A stretch of 64,000 nucleotides of DNA from an uncultured Mollicutes bacterium (GCA_900540385.1 UQFY01000009.1:8466-72465), one strand, 5' to 3'; counted from the stretch's first letter, positions 25,580-35,345 are shown. The notes: generated by a model from the letters alone, not told the origin. A program made the numbers and translations.

Positions 25580-28500
25580 TTAGCGGTTCTGAATGGCATC
25601 TATAGGTTTCTTATTCGCTAGCCTGATAACCGGGAGGAAGGAAGATATAAAGGCTGCAACGAGAGCCACTACAAAGATAGCTAAAACAACCACTATATTC
25701 GGATTCATGACAGCGAATGTGATAAGCCCACTGTTAGCAAGTTCTAGATTCATTATGAAAGAGAAGGCAAAGGTGCAAATAACAGACAATAAGAAGTTAA
25801 CGAGAGCAATGATGCAAGCTTCGGAATAGAAAATCTTAAACACATCTGCACGTTTCGCGCCCACCGCACGAAGAATACCAATTTCTCTCTTCTTATTGTT
25901 AATCGAAATAGAAATGAAGTTATAGAAGAGAAGCATGCTAAATACGGCTAAGCCAATACCAACATAAAGGAAGATAGAAGAGAACATCATAAGCATGTTG
26001 CCAACGAATTCCACATAAGAAAGAGAATTATCATAGAAAGAGAAATACCAATCTCCTTCTTTCATAGTGTCGTAGTCGCTATTCTTTGCTTTCTCTAAGA
26101 AGAAATCCATGAAAGAGTCAACCGTTTTTGCATCATTTCCAAAAGTTACAAAAGAATAATAAGATGAAGAAGATGTCCCATTATTGGAGAGTACGCTTCC
26201 CTTTATGTGTTGCGCATCCTCTTTGGAAATACTCATCATAATAGCGCCATTCTCGCAATCTAAATCCACCCCTACCACCTTTAAAGGCATTGTAAAGTTA
26301 TCTTCGTAGGTTAAAAGGGTTTCGAAAGGATCGTGCTTTACTTTTTCTAGAAGGGTTTTCACTCCTTCCTTAATGTAAGCGTTCATTTCTTTCCCTTCCT
26401 CTATCTTGCTTTGATAGTTAAAAAGGAAAGATTTAACCGCCTCTTTCTTTGAGTTTTCATCTGTGATTTGTCCGACAGTTGTCGTCACGACATTTTGAAA
26501 TGGAGTCGTGCCTTTGTATTTCTCATAGATTTCAACGTAATGATCATTTAGATACTTTGAAAGGAACTGATCATAGAAGTTCCGGTAATTGCCCAAAAAA
26601 TCACTTAGTTCTAAAGGATATTTCTCATCAATTAAATCCTGATACGTTTTTATAATGGAAAGATAATAGGAATAATACTCTCCTGCTTTATCAACATTTT
26701 CTTCACCGAATAAGCCAGAAACAAACGCATCCACATAACGACTGAAAATCTGATATTTTTGTGATTCTGTGGCACCCGTGTAGTCAAATTTAGGATTTCC
26801 ATGCTCATCATATGTTGGATCAATGACTTGTAAAGAATAGGAATTTCCTCCCTCATTGATTTTCTTCACCAAATCAAGGTGGTTAGTAAAGAAATCACTG
26901 TATTTGTCGTATTTTGTCTTATAGGCTGCAGCTATTTTCGTCGCGTCCTCACTCAAAGAGAAACGATCCAAATTCGATACTTCGTAAAGGTTATCCTCTT
27001 TCTTTTCTTCCGATTGATAAGCGCCAGGGAATACGAAATTATAGGTAGCAGCTTTCGTCCCATCTTCGGAATAAATATGAAGGGCACCTAGAGAAAGCAA
27101 GGCTTCTCCTTTTGAAAGAGTCATAGGATGTGACTTATCAAAATAGACGAAATTCTGATGAGTTCGGAAATAACCAAAATCATTGATGGCCTCTTTTCCT
27201 TTCTCTGTGGAGAAATAGAAATCTTCTCCTGAAATTACAATCGATTCATCCGTTCCTTTTCCTTCTCCAACAAAAAGAGAGGAATGAAGAGATGGTCCGT
27301 AACGTAAGGAATTCAAATCAGAATAGTTTTTATCGTTTTCAACATAGCTTGTAGCGGTTCGATATTTTAATAATTTCGTTGGTAGTTTTGTGTCCACAAT
27401 TCCTGAAATCGTTAAAGAAGATACATCCGTGTTGAAATTGGATCTATATGAGGTATTTAATTTCGATCCGATGATGTTTTCTTGGGTTACTTTACTTGCT
27501 TCAATCGAATCAAAATCATTTTTATCGCCAAAGCCAAAATCTTGGTAGGAATAATACTCATATAAAGTAATAAGGCATTCCGTATTATCTTTTGGCATTT
27601 TTCCACTCACGAGGGTGAAATCAAAATCATTCAGGAAAGAATCCGTAATAGGAACAATGGCTGAGAAACTAGTCAAATGGAAACGATCATTTTGGTCAGT
27701 TGGTCTATTAAAACGGGAGGCCACTTCATTGTTGTAAGAAAGATAAATATTCGCTCCCGTTTTGTCTTCAATTTCTTTTACACGTTCTGAGGTATACCCC
27801 TTTCTTTTCCCACATTCACTTAGAGAAAGGGTTACATAACGCATGTCATTTTTCGAAACAGTCGATGTTAAGGCGTCTTTCGTGCTAAAAAGAGAGGCGG
27901 TAATGCTCATTCCAAACAAAGAAAAAGAAAAAGTTGAAAGTAAGATGGTCATTGCTAAACGGAACGGCTTCACTTTCATTGAACGGGCGCCCATTTTTAT
28001 GGCACGTCCTATAGAGAATTTACTTTTAATTGATTCAAAAGAATCATGACTCTCCACGATTTTATCTGTATCCGTGTTTACGAACTCTTCGCGATTTCCA
28101 TTTTTATCAATCTTCGCTTCTTGACGAATGCTTTCGTTAATATGAGGATCTCCGACAATAAAGACATCCCCTTTTCCTTTGGCGATGGTTTCATTAATTA
28201 AAGGAAGGTCCTCTGCTGTTAAAGGACGATTTCCATCAAGACGAAGAATATTATCTCCAAGCAAAGTTAAGCCATCTTTGCCTACCTTAGAAAGGCATAA
28301 GGCCTTACTAACATCGGAAATCACTTTCCCATCTTTTAATTCAATAACACGGTCGCCATAACGTTCTGCAAAATCACGGTCATGAGAAACAACGACAACC
28401 AGTTTATCCTTTGAAAGTTTTTTCAAAGTATCAAATACCTGTTTCCCAGTATTGCTATCTAAAGCGCCCGTTGGTTCATCAGCAAAGATGATTTTAGGTT

Positions 28501-28972
28501 CCTTTACCAAGGCTCTAGCAATGGCTACTCTTTGTTTTTGACCACCGGATAATTCATTCGGCTTCCTTTTGCCATAACCAGCTAAATCCACTTGCTCAAG
28601 AATCTTTTCCACTTCTTCGTCTGTTGCTTTTTTATGCTGAAGTTGGAGAGCTAAAGCAATATTCTCTTTTACATTAAAGTCCGATAGGATGTTGTATTCT
28701 TGAAAAATAAAACCAAGGTACGTATTACGGTAAGAATCCATCTCTCCTTTAGAGAAATCCTTACTCGATTTCCCATCGATGATAATTTCACCTTCATCGG
28801 CAACATCCAAACCGCCCATTACATTTAATAAGGTAGATTTGCCTGAGCCAGATTTCCCCAAAATAAAGACAAGTCCTTTCTCAGGGAATTTTAAAGAAAT
28901 GTCGTTTAACGCATACACGGGTTCAGCCTTTTTAACACGATAGATACGTTTAAGATGTTTTACTTCTAGCAT
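25580..28972 (-). CDS. MacB-like ABC transporter, fused ATPase and FtsX-type permease
   Basis: An 1130-residue fusion. The N-terminal 225 residues are a LolD/MacB-type ATPase: GKSGSGKST, LSGGQKQR, IIFADEPTGALD and VVSHDRDF. After a linker comes one helix (about 330-350), a large extracytoplasmic domain of about 550 residues, and three C-terminal helices around the FtsX signature (NNKKREIGILRAVGAKRADVFKIF). Such proteins drive peptides or lipoproteins outward or sense them mechanically. The start at 28972 is chosen for GAGGTG just upstream; an extended frame to 28999 runs through a palindromic operator. It diverges from a lipoprotein gene, a likely partner. Substrate unknown. Confidence 0.88.
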   Translation of the reverse strand: MLEVKHLKRIYRVKKAEPVYALNDISLKFPEKGLVFILGKSGSGKSTLLNVMGGLDVADEGEIIIDGKSSKDFSKGEMDSYRNTYLGFIFQEYNILSDFNVKENIALALQLQHKKATDEEVEKILEQVDLAGYGKRKPNELSGGQKQRVAIARALVKEPKIIFADEPTGALDSNTGKQVFDTLKKLSKDKLVVVVSHDRDFAERYGDRVIELKDGKVISDVSKALCLSKVGKDGLTLLGDNILRLDGNRPLTAEDLPLINETIAKGKGDVFIVGDPHINESIRQEAKIDKNGNREEFVNTDTDKIVESHDSFESIKSKFSIGRAIKMGARSMKVKPFRLAMTILLSTFSFSLFGMSITASLFSTKDALTSTVSKNDMRYVTLSLSECGKRKGYTSERVKEIEDKTGANIYLSYNNEVASRFNRPTDQNDRFHLTSFSAIVPITDSFLNDFDFTLVSGKMPKDNTECLITLYEYYSYQDFGFGDKNDFDSIEASKVTQENIIGSKLNTSYRSNFNTDVSSLTISGIVDTKLPTKLLKYRTATSYVENDKNYSDLNSLRYGPSLHSSLFVGEGKGTDESIVISGEDFYFSTEKGKEAINDFGYFRTHQNFVYFDKSHPMTLSKGEALLSLGALHIYSEDGTKAATYNFVFPGAYQSEEKKEDNLYEVSNLDRFSLSEDATKIAAAYKTKYDKYSDFFTNHLDLVKKINEGGNSYSLQVIDPTYDEHGNPKFDYTGATESQKYQIFSRYVDAFVSGLFGEENVDKAGEYYSYYLSIIKTYQDLIDEKYPLELSDFLGNYRNFYDQFLSKYLNDHYVEIYEKYKGTTPFQNVVTTTVGQITDENSKKEAVKSFLFNYQSKIEEGKEMNAYIKEGVKTLLEKVKHDPFETLLTYEDNFTMPLKVVGVDLDCENGAIMMSISKEDAQHIKGSVLSNNGTSSSSYYSFVTFGNDAKTVDSFMDFFLEKAKNSDYDTMKEGDWYFSFYDNSLSYVEFVGNMLMMFSSIFLYVGIGLAVFSMLLFYNFISISINNKKREIGILRAVGAKRADVFKIFYSEACIIALVNFLLSVICTFAFSFIMNLELANSGLITFAVMNPNIVVVLAIFVVALVAAFISSFLPVIRLANKKPIDAIQNR

Positions 28973-28990
28973 AGGAGCACCTCGGTTCAT

Positions 28991-29008
28991 CGTTATCATA
29001 TGATAACG
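28991..29008. promoter_or_regulatory. Perfect 18-bp palindromic operator
   Basis: CGTTATCATATGATAACG is a complete palindrome 19 bp before the ABC transporter start and just downstream of a TATAAA box (minus strand, 29017-29022). A dimeric repressor binding here would block the transporter gene. No regulator gene is adjacent. Confidence 0.65.
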
Positions 29009-29132
29009 TCACCAATTTTATACAATTTTTTGAAAACATGAATAGAAACAAAAAAACAGTAAATATTTAAAAAAATAATTGAAATTTACATTTTTGTTTT
29101 TTAAATACTCGTATATTTCGCGAGGAAAAGTA

Positions 29133-31238
29133 ATGAAAAAAGAAAAATTAATGATACTAGCATCCATCCTGTTGCTAGGTTCTTGCACCACAAACGGAGA
29201 AAACTCTAGCGAAAAAGCAAGTTCAGAAGAAATCACATCCTCGAATGTCACCTCTTCTACTTCTAGCAAGGATGTTATACCTGCAAAGGCAAAATTCACC
29301 TTAGCAATGAACGGTGATTTACGTTTAAATCAAAGCCGTTCCATTTATGCCATTCTTAAAGAAGGCGTTACAGGTAACGTTGTATTTGAATCTTCTGATC
29401 CTAACATCATCCGTGCCTCAAAGATGGATGGGATCAGCAATGAAGCTCTTTTGAGCGCCGTTGGTGAAGGCGAAGCCACCATTAATGCTTATTTGGAGGG
29501 GGAAGAAGACGTTATCGTCTCTAAAACCATCGCCATCGCTCATGGTACAGCCTTATCTCAAGACACCTTTAATAAATTAACTGGTTCCATGAAAGTGGAT
29601 TTAACGCAAACCCTATACGATTATGATAGCCAGCTGAAGCCTACTCTTTATGAACAATCCGATATCACCACCATCTATGAAGAAATAGATGATATGGATA
29701 CTTATCACAACACGGACGCCTATCAAATCACCGTTAAAGATCACGCATCTCAAAAGGTTACTTACGAAAGAAAGTATGTTCGTAATGGCGTCCGTCTTGC
29801 CACCGAATACATCAATAAAGATAACGAAATAGGAAAGGTTACCCAATTCACTGAAGACGGTGATGAATTTAAATGGGTGAATTCCTATTATGAAAACTTA
29901 TTTAAATTTGAAGAAAACACAGATGCTGAAGCTTTAGTAACCGCTAGCGATTTCGAAAGCTTTGACGGAGGAAAAAATTATTTCTATGTGGGGAAGAATA
30001 TTTGGGCTACCACTTATTTAACTTGTTCCCTTGTTCTTCAAGATATAACTCCTGATGAATTTGCTATAACCGTAGATGGTGATTCTTTAGGCGTCCATTT
30101 TGTTACCGATCCATTTGGAAAAGATGATGTAGCAACAAAGGGCGGACAAGTCGTAGAAGGAAAGATCTCTGAAATTGGCACGGCAAAAATCGAACACGAA
30201 AAGCCATATGAGCACGAAGGGTATCATGACGCTTTAGAAACAGCGAGAGCGGAAATTGTTGCCTCAAAAAACTACACCGCTACCTATTCCATTGATGGGA
30301 ATGATGGAAAAACCACGTATACAATGATTTATACCGAGGACACGATTGAAGAGAAAATCGTTGATTCCAAAGGAAAGATCCTTGCCCATGATGGAGCTCA
30401 TAAAGACGGAACAGGATATTTCACTTATACCTATGACGATAAGACCTCAACTTTAAAGAAAACCAAGGATTATGTTGCAGGATGGGATTCTGTTAACCGC
30501 TATCCAACCTTTGATTTTGCCGTTGAAGTACTTGGCCCAGAAACAAACGGAGTCTATAAATCCCGTGGAGATCACACTGGCTCGCTCCTCTCTTATTGTT
30601 GGAGCTTACCAAGATATGCGACCTTTTACTCAGTGGATGGTGAAGTTTCCTTAACTTTAAAAGACGGCCATTTTTCAACAATGAAGGGAAAACTAACCTC
30701 TTCTTCCTTAAACGATACAATCACATTCTCTGGCGAATACTCTAAGATTGGAAGCACAACTCTAAATTACGATTGGAGTAGCGTTGAAGGTCAAACGGAA
30801 CCAACTGATTACCCTTCTGTCTTACTCGCATATTTAAAAGAATGGGGCGTAGACAAAGTCGTTCCATACCTCTATCCAACAAATACGGGTTATAAAGATT
30901 CCTCTGTCGCATGGGCTAGATGGAAAGACTCCTCTGGAGCTATGGATTCTAATTATTCAAAATACGTCGCATTCAAAACAAACGAATTTGAAACCAACGA
31001 ACAAAGAGACGCCTATCTAACCAAATACAAAGAACTCTTAGTCTCCCTTGGTTGGAAACTCACAGAAGAAAAAGATGAAAACATGGGATATCCTTTCTAT
31101 GTTGATCCAACAGGCGAATGGAAATTATCCGTCGGCGAGAATAAGAACTACTTTGGCGGTTCCTCAACAAAAGGCGTTCTCTTCACTGTTACCAACAAAT
31201 CAAATAAGCTTGCAACCCCTGCATCTTATTTTGATTGA
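29133..31238 (+). CDS. Large surface lipoprotein with bacterial Ig-like domain
   Basis: A 701-residue lipoprotein: MKKEKLMILASILLLGSC gives a lipobox with Cys18 as the lipid-anchored residue, followed by a Ser/Thr/Glu-rich spacer. A BIG2-like segment (AKFTLAMNGDLRLNQSRSIY ... GNVVFESSDPNIIRAS ... LSAVGEGEATINA) comes next. The remaining 550 residues are beta-rich and not recognised. CGAGGAAAAG precedes the ATG at 29133; the longer frame upstream lacks a ribosome site. Divergent from the MacB-like ABC gene and probably working with it at the cell surface. Ends at a hairpin terminator. Confidence 0.75.
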   Translation: MKKEKLMILASILLLGSCTTNGENSSEKASSEEITSSNVTSSTSSKDVIPAKAKFTLAMNGDLRLNQSRSIYAILKEGVTGNVVFESSDPNIIRASKMDGISNEALLSAVGEGEATINAYLEGEEDVIVSKTIAIAHGTALSQDTFNKLTGSMKVDLTQTLYDYDSQLKPTLYEQSDITTIYEEIDDMDTYHNTDAYQITVKDHASQKVTYERKYVRNGVRLATEYINKDNEIGKVTQFTEDGDEFKWVNSYYENLFKFEENTDAEALVTASDFESFDGGKNYFYVGKNIWATTYLTCSLVLQDITPDEFAITVDGDSLGVHFVTDPFGKDDVATKGGQVVEGKISEIGTAKIEHEKPYEHEGYHDALETARAEIVASKNYTATYSIDGNDGKTTYTMIYTEDTIEEKIVDSKGKILAHDGAHKDGTGYFTYTYDDKTSTLKKTKDYVAGWDSVNRYPTFDFAVEVLGPETNGVYKSRGDHTGSLLSYCWSLPRYATFYSVDGEVSLTLKDGHFSTMKGKLTSSSLNDTITFSGEYSKIGSTTLNYDWSSVEGQTEPTDYPSVLLAYLKEWGVDKVVPYLYPTNTGYKDSSVAWARWKDSSGAMDSNYSKYVAFKTNEFETNEQRDAYLTKYKELLVSLGWKLTEEKDENMGYPFYVDPTGEWKLSVGENKNYFGGSSTKGVLFTVTNKSNKLATPASYFD

Positions 31239-31289
31239 ACCAAGTCACATAAGTCAGCTTGTCTCATCTTAAAATCTCTTTCTACCAAA

Positions 31290-31327
31290 ATGCCCTTCGT
31301 TTTATTAAAAATAAAGGGCGTTTTTTC
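31290..31327 (+). terminator. Terminator of the lipoprotein gene
   Basis: TGCCCTT and AAGGGCG arms with an AT-rich extended stem and a T6 run, 52 bp after the stop codon. Confidence 0.75.
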
Positions 31328-31360
31328 ATAAAAATCTTATGATGATTTATCTTGCGGAAA

Positions 31361-31420
31361 GCGAATGATAAAAATGATTATGAATGATAACGAATGATAA
31401 CGAATGATAACGAATGATAA
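31361..31420. repeat. 10-bp tandem repeat, CGAATGATAA
   Basis: Four consecutive 10-mers (TGAATGATAA then three CGAATGATAA) fill 31381-31420, with further ATGATAA copies on both sides (31363-31370, 31433-31440). The period equals one helical turn. It lies just past the 3' end of the MATE gene, in the otherwise empty gap 31239-31488. Confidence 0.9.
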
Positions 31421-31488
31421 AAACAAATTGTAATGATAAATGAAAAGGAGACAAACCCAATAATAACTAGCAATGGTTATTTAAGGTT

Positions 31489-32889
31489 CTATTCTTGGAA
31501 GGAGTCCACACTTCTATTCGTCTTTTTCTTATAAATATGCTGGGTGAATACACAAGCGTAAACGGCCGCTACAAATTCAGCAACGTAACTCCCCCACCAA
31601 ATGCCGTCTATCCCGAAATAGTATCCAAACAAGAAGCAGGCTGGGAAAAGGATCACAAGCAAGCGAAGCCCCGTGATGATCATTGGATGGATGCCATTGC
31701 CAAAAGCTTGAAGAACACCATTAGAGAGGATACATATCGATGCAAGAATAAAAGTTGGAGCAATAATCCGTGTTAAGATGACACCCGTATTGACCCATTC
31801 TTCATCAAGATTAAACAAGAGAAGCAACTCTTTTGGAACCGCTTCAAAAACAACAATTCCTAATAAAGCAATGATCGCTCCATAAAGATAACCCCACATA
31901 AGTGCGTCTTTTGCTCTTTTCTTATTCTCGTTTCCATAGTTATAGGCAATGATTGGAAGCATTGCATTCACGAGGCCATAAAGCGCCATAAAAACAAAGT
32001 TCTGTAATTTGAAATAAACGCCATATATGCCAACAAGCATATCTTGGGTTGCCCCACTTTGGCTAAAAAGAGACATAAACACAAGCTGGAAGACAAACGG
32101 TTGAAGGCTTTGAAAAGCCTGAAGGATGATGCTAGGAAGACCAACACGAAGGATTTCTCCCATCATTGGAAAATCAAAGACAATATCTTTCTTATGAATC
32201 GTTATTTCTTTATTTACGAACAAAACCAAAAGGAATCCTACAATCATAGACACCATCTGCCCGATAATGGTTGCAATAGCGGCTCCTTCTACGCCCATAT
32301 TCCAAGCCAAAATGAAAAGAGGATCCAAGATAATATTTACAATAGCCCCAGATAGTTGCATCACCATGGCAAGATTTGTTTTACCTGTCGCGCATAGAGA
32401 ACGTTCACTCACAAGCTGAAGAAGTTGTCCAAAAGAGAAAATAAAACAAAGACCAAGATATTTAGCACCCATATCAATCACAGTTTGATCTTCTGTCATG
32501 CTTGAGAAATAGATTTTCCCAAAATAAATAGCTAAGCCAAAAGCGAGGAAAATAACATAAAAGAAAATCATCAAAAGATAACCATTGATGCAAGAGCGGG
32601 CAGCTTTATCGCCCTTACCTTCTCCAAGGGCTTTCGATAAAACGGAATTGACGCCAATTCCTGTGCCAATAGCCACTGCAACCAGTAACGTTTGCAAAGG
32701 ATAAGCATATCCTAAAGCCGTAATGGCCTTCTCATTAAAAGGCGCTTCCATCATGCCGATGAAAATGCTGTCCACGATGTTATAGAGGGCGCTTACCACC
32801 ATCGAAAACATCATTGGAAGAGCCATCTTTAATAATAAAGTTGGGATTTTTTCAGATTCCATTCGATTTGTCTTTGCCACATTTTCCAT
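31489..32889 (-). CDS. MATE-family multidrug efflux transporter
   Basis: A 466-residue protein with 12 predicted helices in two similar halves, starting at PTLLLKMALPMMFSMVVSALYNIVDSIFIG, which is the usual MATE beginning, with a matching second-half motif (ILRVGLPSIILQAFQSLQPFVF). MATE proteins export cationic compounds using sodium or proton gradients. Length is typical. GGAGG lies 10 nt before the ATG. Single gene; the 170 bp upstream have no riboswitch fold I can identify. Confidence 0.9.
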   Translation of the reverse strand: MENVAKTNRMESEKIPTLLLKMALPMMFSMVVSALYNIVDSIFIGMMEAPFNEKAITALGYAYPLQTLLVAVAIGTGIGVNSVLSKALGEGKGDKAARSCINGYLLMIFFYVIFLAFGLAIYFGKIYFSSMTEDQTVIDMGAKYLGLCFIFSFGQLLQLVSERSLCATGKTNLAMVMQLSGAIVNIILDPLFILAWNMGVEGAAIATIIGQMVSMIVGFLLVLFVNKEITIHKKDIVFDFPMMGEILRVGLPSIILQAFQSLQPFVFQLVFMSLFSQSGATQDMLVGIYGVYFKLQNFVFMALYGLVNAMLPIIAYNYGNENKKRAKDALMWGYLYGAIIALLGIVVFEAVPKELLLLFNLDEEWVNTGVILTRIIAPTFILASICILSNGVLQAFGNGIHPMIITGLRLLVILFPACFLFGYYFGIDGIWWGSYVAEFVAAVYACVFTQHIYKKKTNRSVDSFQE

Positions 32890-33063
32890 AAATAAAAAGC
32901 CTCCATGAATTCATTCATCGGGGCGAAAAGTAAGCAAAGCTTAGGAAAAATCCTCCGTTATTTTCGTGTGTATTTTAAAGGCTGTTCAAGCAAAAAGCAA
33001 TGAAGTGAAATTCAGTTGGTTCCCATGTTTACCAAATGCTTTATATCTCTTTTTTCGCCATAT

Positions 33064-33107
33064 TTAAAAAGTCATCTTTGGCTCTATACCAAGATGACTT
33101 CGTTTTT
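33064..33107. terminator. Bidirectional terminator hairpin
   Basis: AAGTCATCTTTGG and CCAAGATGACTT pair (one bulge) around CTCTATA, with A-rich and T-rich flanks. It ends the leftward flavodiiron gene. The remainder of 32890-33144 holds no gene. Confidence 0.8.
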
Positions 33108-33114
33108 ATTTTGA

Positions 33115-33135
33115 TACACGTCTCCCCTATTTTTA
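33115..33135 (+). repeat. Dispersed intergenic motif, copy 2
   Basis: TACACGTCTCCCCT followed by ATTTTTA, almost identical to 1708-1729, again just past the 3' end of a leftward gene. Confidence 0.5.
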
Positions 33136-33144
33136 AAAGAGAGA

Positions 33145-34338
33145 TTAATCAAGCGTTTTAATCCAAGCATTCAAACCTTCGAAACAAGGGTCGTCCACTT
33201 TAAAGGAATATTTAAATCCTTCAATGGTTTTCATCTTTCTAAATAGAGCGAAGTCGGCAATGTTCTTAATGGCTTCACCACTCCAACCATAATCGCCAAA
33301 AGCAGCAAACTTTTTGCCAGTGAAGAATGGAATTGGTTTACTAATAAGCAAATCATAGAAAATTGGTAAAGCGTCGTTTACAACGGTTGGTGTTCCAAAA
33401 AGAAGAGTTCCTGATGTTTTTATGGCTTCAAGAATGTTTGCTTTCTCTTCTTGGTAATTTAAAGCGTCAACATAGAAAGAAGAAACTTGTTTTCCTTCTT
33501 TAATAAGTTCATTTTCGATATGCTCTGCCATCTTTTTCGTATATCCATAGCAAGAGGCGTAGACCAACGTCACATGGTTTTTATCAAGAATAGGAAGAGC
33601 GTCTTTTGCTTCTTTTTCAAAAGCAGAAATAACTTCTTTAACATCCTTATCAATAACAGGTCCATGTCCCGTTAAAAGAATCGATATGTCTAAAGCGCGC
33701 ACTCTTTCTACAGCTTGAAGAGCAAACGAAGCAAAAGGCGACATGATGCAATCGAAATAATAATGGAATGACTCACGGTACTCTTCCATGTTCGTCACTT
33801 TAGAAAAAAGAACGTCATCAAAAGCATAATGCGTTCCAAAGGCGTCACAGGTAACCAACGCTTTTTCCTCTTGGATATAAGTGAAAAGAACATCTGGCCA
33901 ATGGAGGAATAATCCGGAGACGAAATGAAGAGTATACTCGCCAACCTTCAATTCTTTATTTGGAGTCATTGCAAGGCTTTTGAATGGGAAACGAAGAATG
34001 TTTTTTAAATTATTTAAGCCTACTGGCGAAGCAATAATAACAATATCTGGATTCTTTTTAAGCAAAGCTTCAATTGCTCCAGAATGATCAGGCTCTGTGT
34101 GAGCTACAACAAGGTACTTTATGTCTTTAAAATCAATCAAGTTTGATATATGGGTCAAGTATTCTTCGGAAAATCCTGCTTTGTTCCCTTCAAAAACAAC
34201 TCCTCCTTCTTTTGTTTTAAGAAGGTAAGAATTATAAGATGTCCCATATTTTAGGGGCATTACGCTGTCGAACACCTTTAAATCGTGGTCAATGCAACCA
34301 ACATAATACAAATTTTCTTTCAATTTGAGCGTTTTCAT
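33145..34338 (-). CDS. Flavodiiron protein (A-type flavoprotein, oxygen or NO reductase)
   Basis: A 397-residue flavodiiron protein that reduces oxygen to water or NO to nitrous oxide. The beta-lactamase-like domain carries the diiron ligands in AHTEPDHSG, CDAFGTHYAFDD and TGHGPV; the C-terminal flavodoxin domain starts at VTLVYASCYGYTKKMAEHI and has FGTPTVVND and FGDYGWSGEA for FMN. The start at 34338 is chosen because GAGGTG lies 7 nt before this ATG; the longer frame overlaps the HTH gene without one. Electrons would come from rubredoxin or an NADH oxidoreductase, not encoded here. With the desulfoferrodoxin at 63526 it points to an anaerobe that meets oxygen. Confidence 0.92.
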   Translation of the reverse strand: MKTLKLKENLYYVGCIDHDLKVFDSVMPLKYGTSYNSYLLKTKEGGVVFEGNKAGFSEEYLTHISNLIDFKDIKYLVVAHTEPDHSGAIEALLKKNPDIVIIASPVGLNNLKNILRFPFKSLAMTPNKELKVGEYTLHFVSGLFLHWPDVLFTYIQEEKALVTCDAFGTHYAFDDVLFSKVTNMEEYRESFHYYFDCIMSPFASFALQAVERVRALDISILLTGHGPVIDKDVKEVISAFEKEAKDALPILDKNHVTLVYASCYGYTKKMAEHIENELIKEGKQVSSFYVDALNYQEEKANILEAIKTSGTLLFGTPTVVNDALPIFYDLLISKPIPFFTGKKFAAFGDYGWSGEAIKNIADFALFRKMKTIEGFKYSFKVDDPCFEGLNAWIKTLD

Positions 34339-34429
34339 AACATTCACCTCACACAATAATTTTAGCAAATCCAAATGAGGTGATATAAATAACGCTTCAA
34401 GAATAGCTCTTTTGAATGTTTTTAATAGT

Positions 34430-35029
34430 TCAGGACATATAGCTAATACAACAAACAACTGCCGCAATACATACGAAGATATCAATCACAAAGAAAATAT
34501 AAGTGAGGAGTCTAAGAATCGGGGTGTATCTTTTCTTAGAAAATAGACTTGTTGTAGCAAAAATTGCAACACCCCCACTTAAAAGAAACGAAATCAAACC
34601 AATAGGGTTCCCATGTTCCAACGTTCCAGAAAAGATGCTTACGAAAAAGGTTTCGCGGTTAGGATGGTTTTGTCCTGGAGGAATTGGATAAACATATCTT
34701 TTTCCCATGAGGAAAGGTATGAAAACCATAATGCAATAAATCGTCATAACGGCTAAAACAACGATTAGGGATACTACGTTTATCTTTTCAGAGAGATCTT
34801 TCGCATCTACCGCAACCAATGTTGCTTCATCCTGTTCGATTAATTCAGAGATGGGTACATTGAAATATAACGCTATCTTTTCTAATGTTTCTCTATTTGG
34901 AAAGGCCACTCCTGTTTCATATTTCGCAATAAGGCTTCTCGATACAAAAATCTCTTTTGCTAGTTCCGCCTGCGTGACTCCTTTTTTCTTTCTAAGGTCT
35001 TTCAGTTTGTCTTGAAACATGGTTTCCAT
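34430..35029 (-). CDS. Membrane-bound XRE-family regulator
   Basis: A 199-residue protein: an XRE helix-turn-helix at about 8-62 (LRKKKGVTQAELAKEIFVSRSLIAKYETGVAFPNRETLEKIALYF) followed by three hydrophobic segments (about 82-107, 140-162, 172-196). This layout is common in Bacillota regulators that sense envelope or small-molecule signals. The start may be 35029 or the ATG at 35020; neither has a strong ribosome site. It is 91 bp upstream of the flavodiiron gene on the same strand and may control it. Targets unknown. Confidence 0.8.
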   Translation of the reverse strand: METMFQDKLKDLRKKKGVTQAELAKEIFVSRSLIAKYETGVAFPNRETLEKIALYFNVPISELIEQDEATLVAVDAKDLSEKINVVSLIVVLAVMTIYCIMVFIPFLMGKRYVYPIPPGQNHPNRETFFVSIFSGTLEHGNPIGLISFLLSGGVAIFATTSLFSKKRYTPILRLLTYIFFVIDIFVCIAAVVCCISYMS

Positions 35030-35150
35030 CTCTTTCGTAGCTTCAATATAACATTAATGTTTCTATTTTGGGTGTGAATTTCTCAGAACAAATGTGAAAG
35101 TAAAAAGAAAAACCCTTTTCGTTTTGTTTTCAAATGCTTTGTAAGGGACA

Positions 35151-35170
35151 TAAAAGAGGAGGGACGTGTA
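35151..35170 (-). repeat. Dispersed intergenic motif, copy 3 (inverted)
   Basis: Minus-strand TACACGTCCCTCCTCTTTTA, matching the copies at 1708 and 33115 with one base missing and one change. Confidence 0.45.
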
Positions 35171-35298
35171 CTATTTATCGGCTTATTTTTATTTGCTGTC
35201 CATGATAAGAGATTTTATACGTCTTTTAAGAAACGTTCTCTAAAACATGCAAAAGTTGATATCATACTTTCCAATTTAGAAAGGGGTTTCATATACAT

Positions 35299-35321
35299 AC
35301 CCTCTTTAGAGGGTCTATAAT
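35299..35321 (+). promoter_or_regulatory. Operator-like hairpin overlapping a -10 box
   Basis: ACCCTCTTTAGAGGGT (35299-35314) is an inverted repeat directly before TATAAT (35316-35321), 25 bp upstream of the antiporter start. A protein bound here would cover the promoter spacer. Confidence 0.5.
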
Positions 35322-35345
35322 CACAAATGTTTTTTGGAGATCACT

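Larger units (their letters stand above)
35030..35345. other. Divergent promoter region of the XRE regulator and antiporter
   Basis: A 316-bp gap with no gene. It contains the inverted dispersed motif copy at 35151-35170 (TAAAAGAGGAGGGACGTGTA) and, next to the antiporter promoter, the hairpin at 35299-35314. No known riboswitch fold could be recognised by eye. Confidence 0.5.

Noticed and set aside
31361..31440. Possible CRISPR array
   Set aside because: The units are 10 bp, tandem and without spacers.
32890..33060. Riboswitch upstream of the MATE gene
   Set aside because: MATE genes are often riboswitch-controlled, but no fold or conserved core could be recognised by eye.
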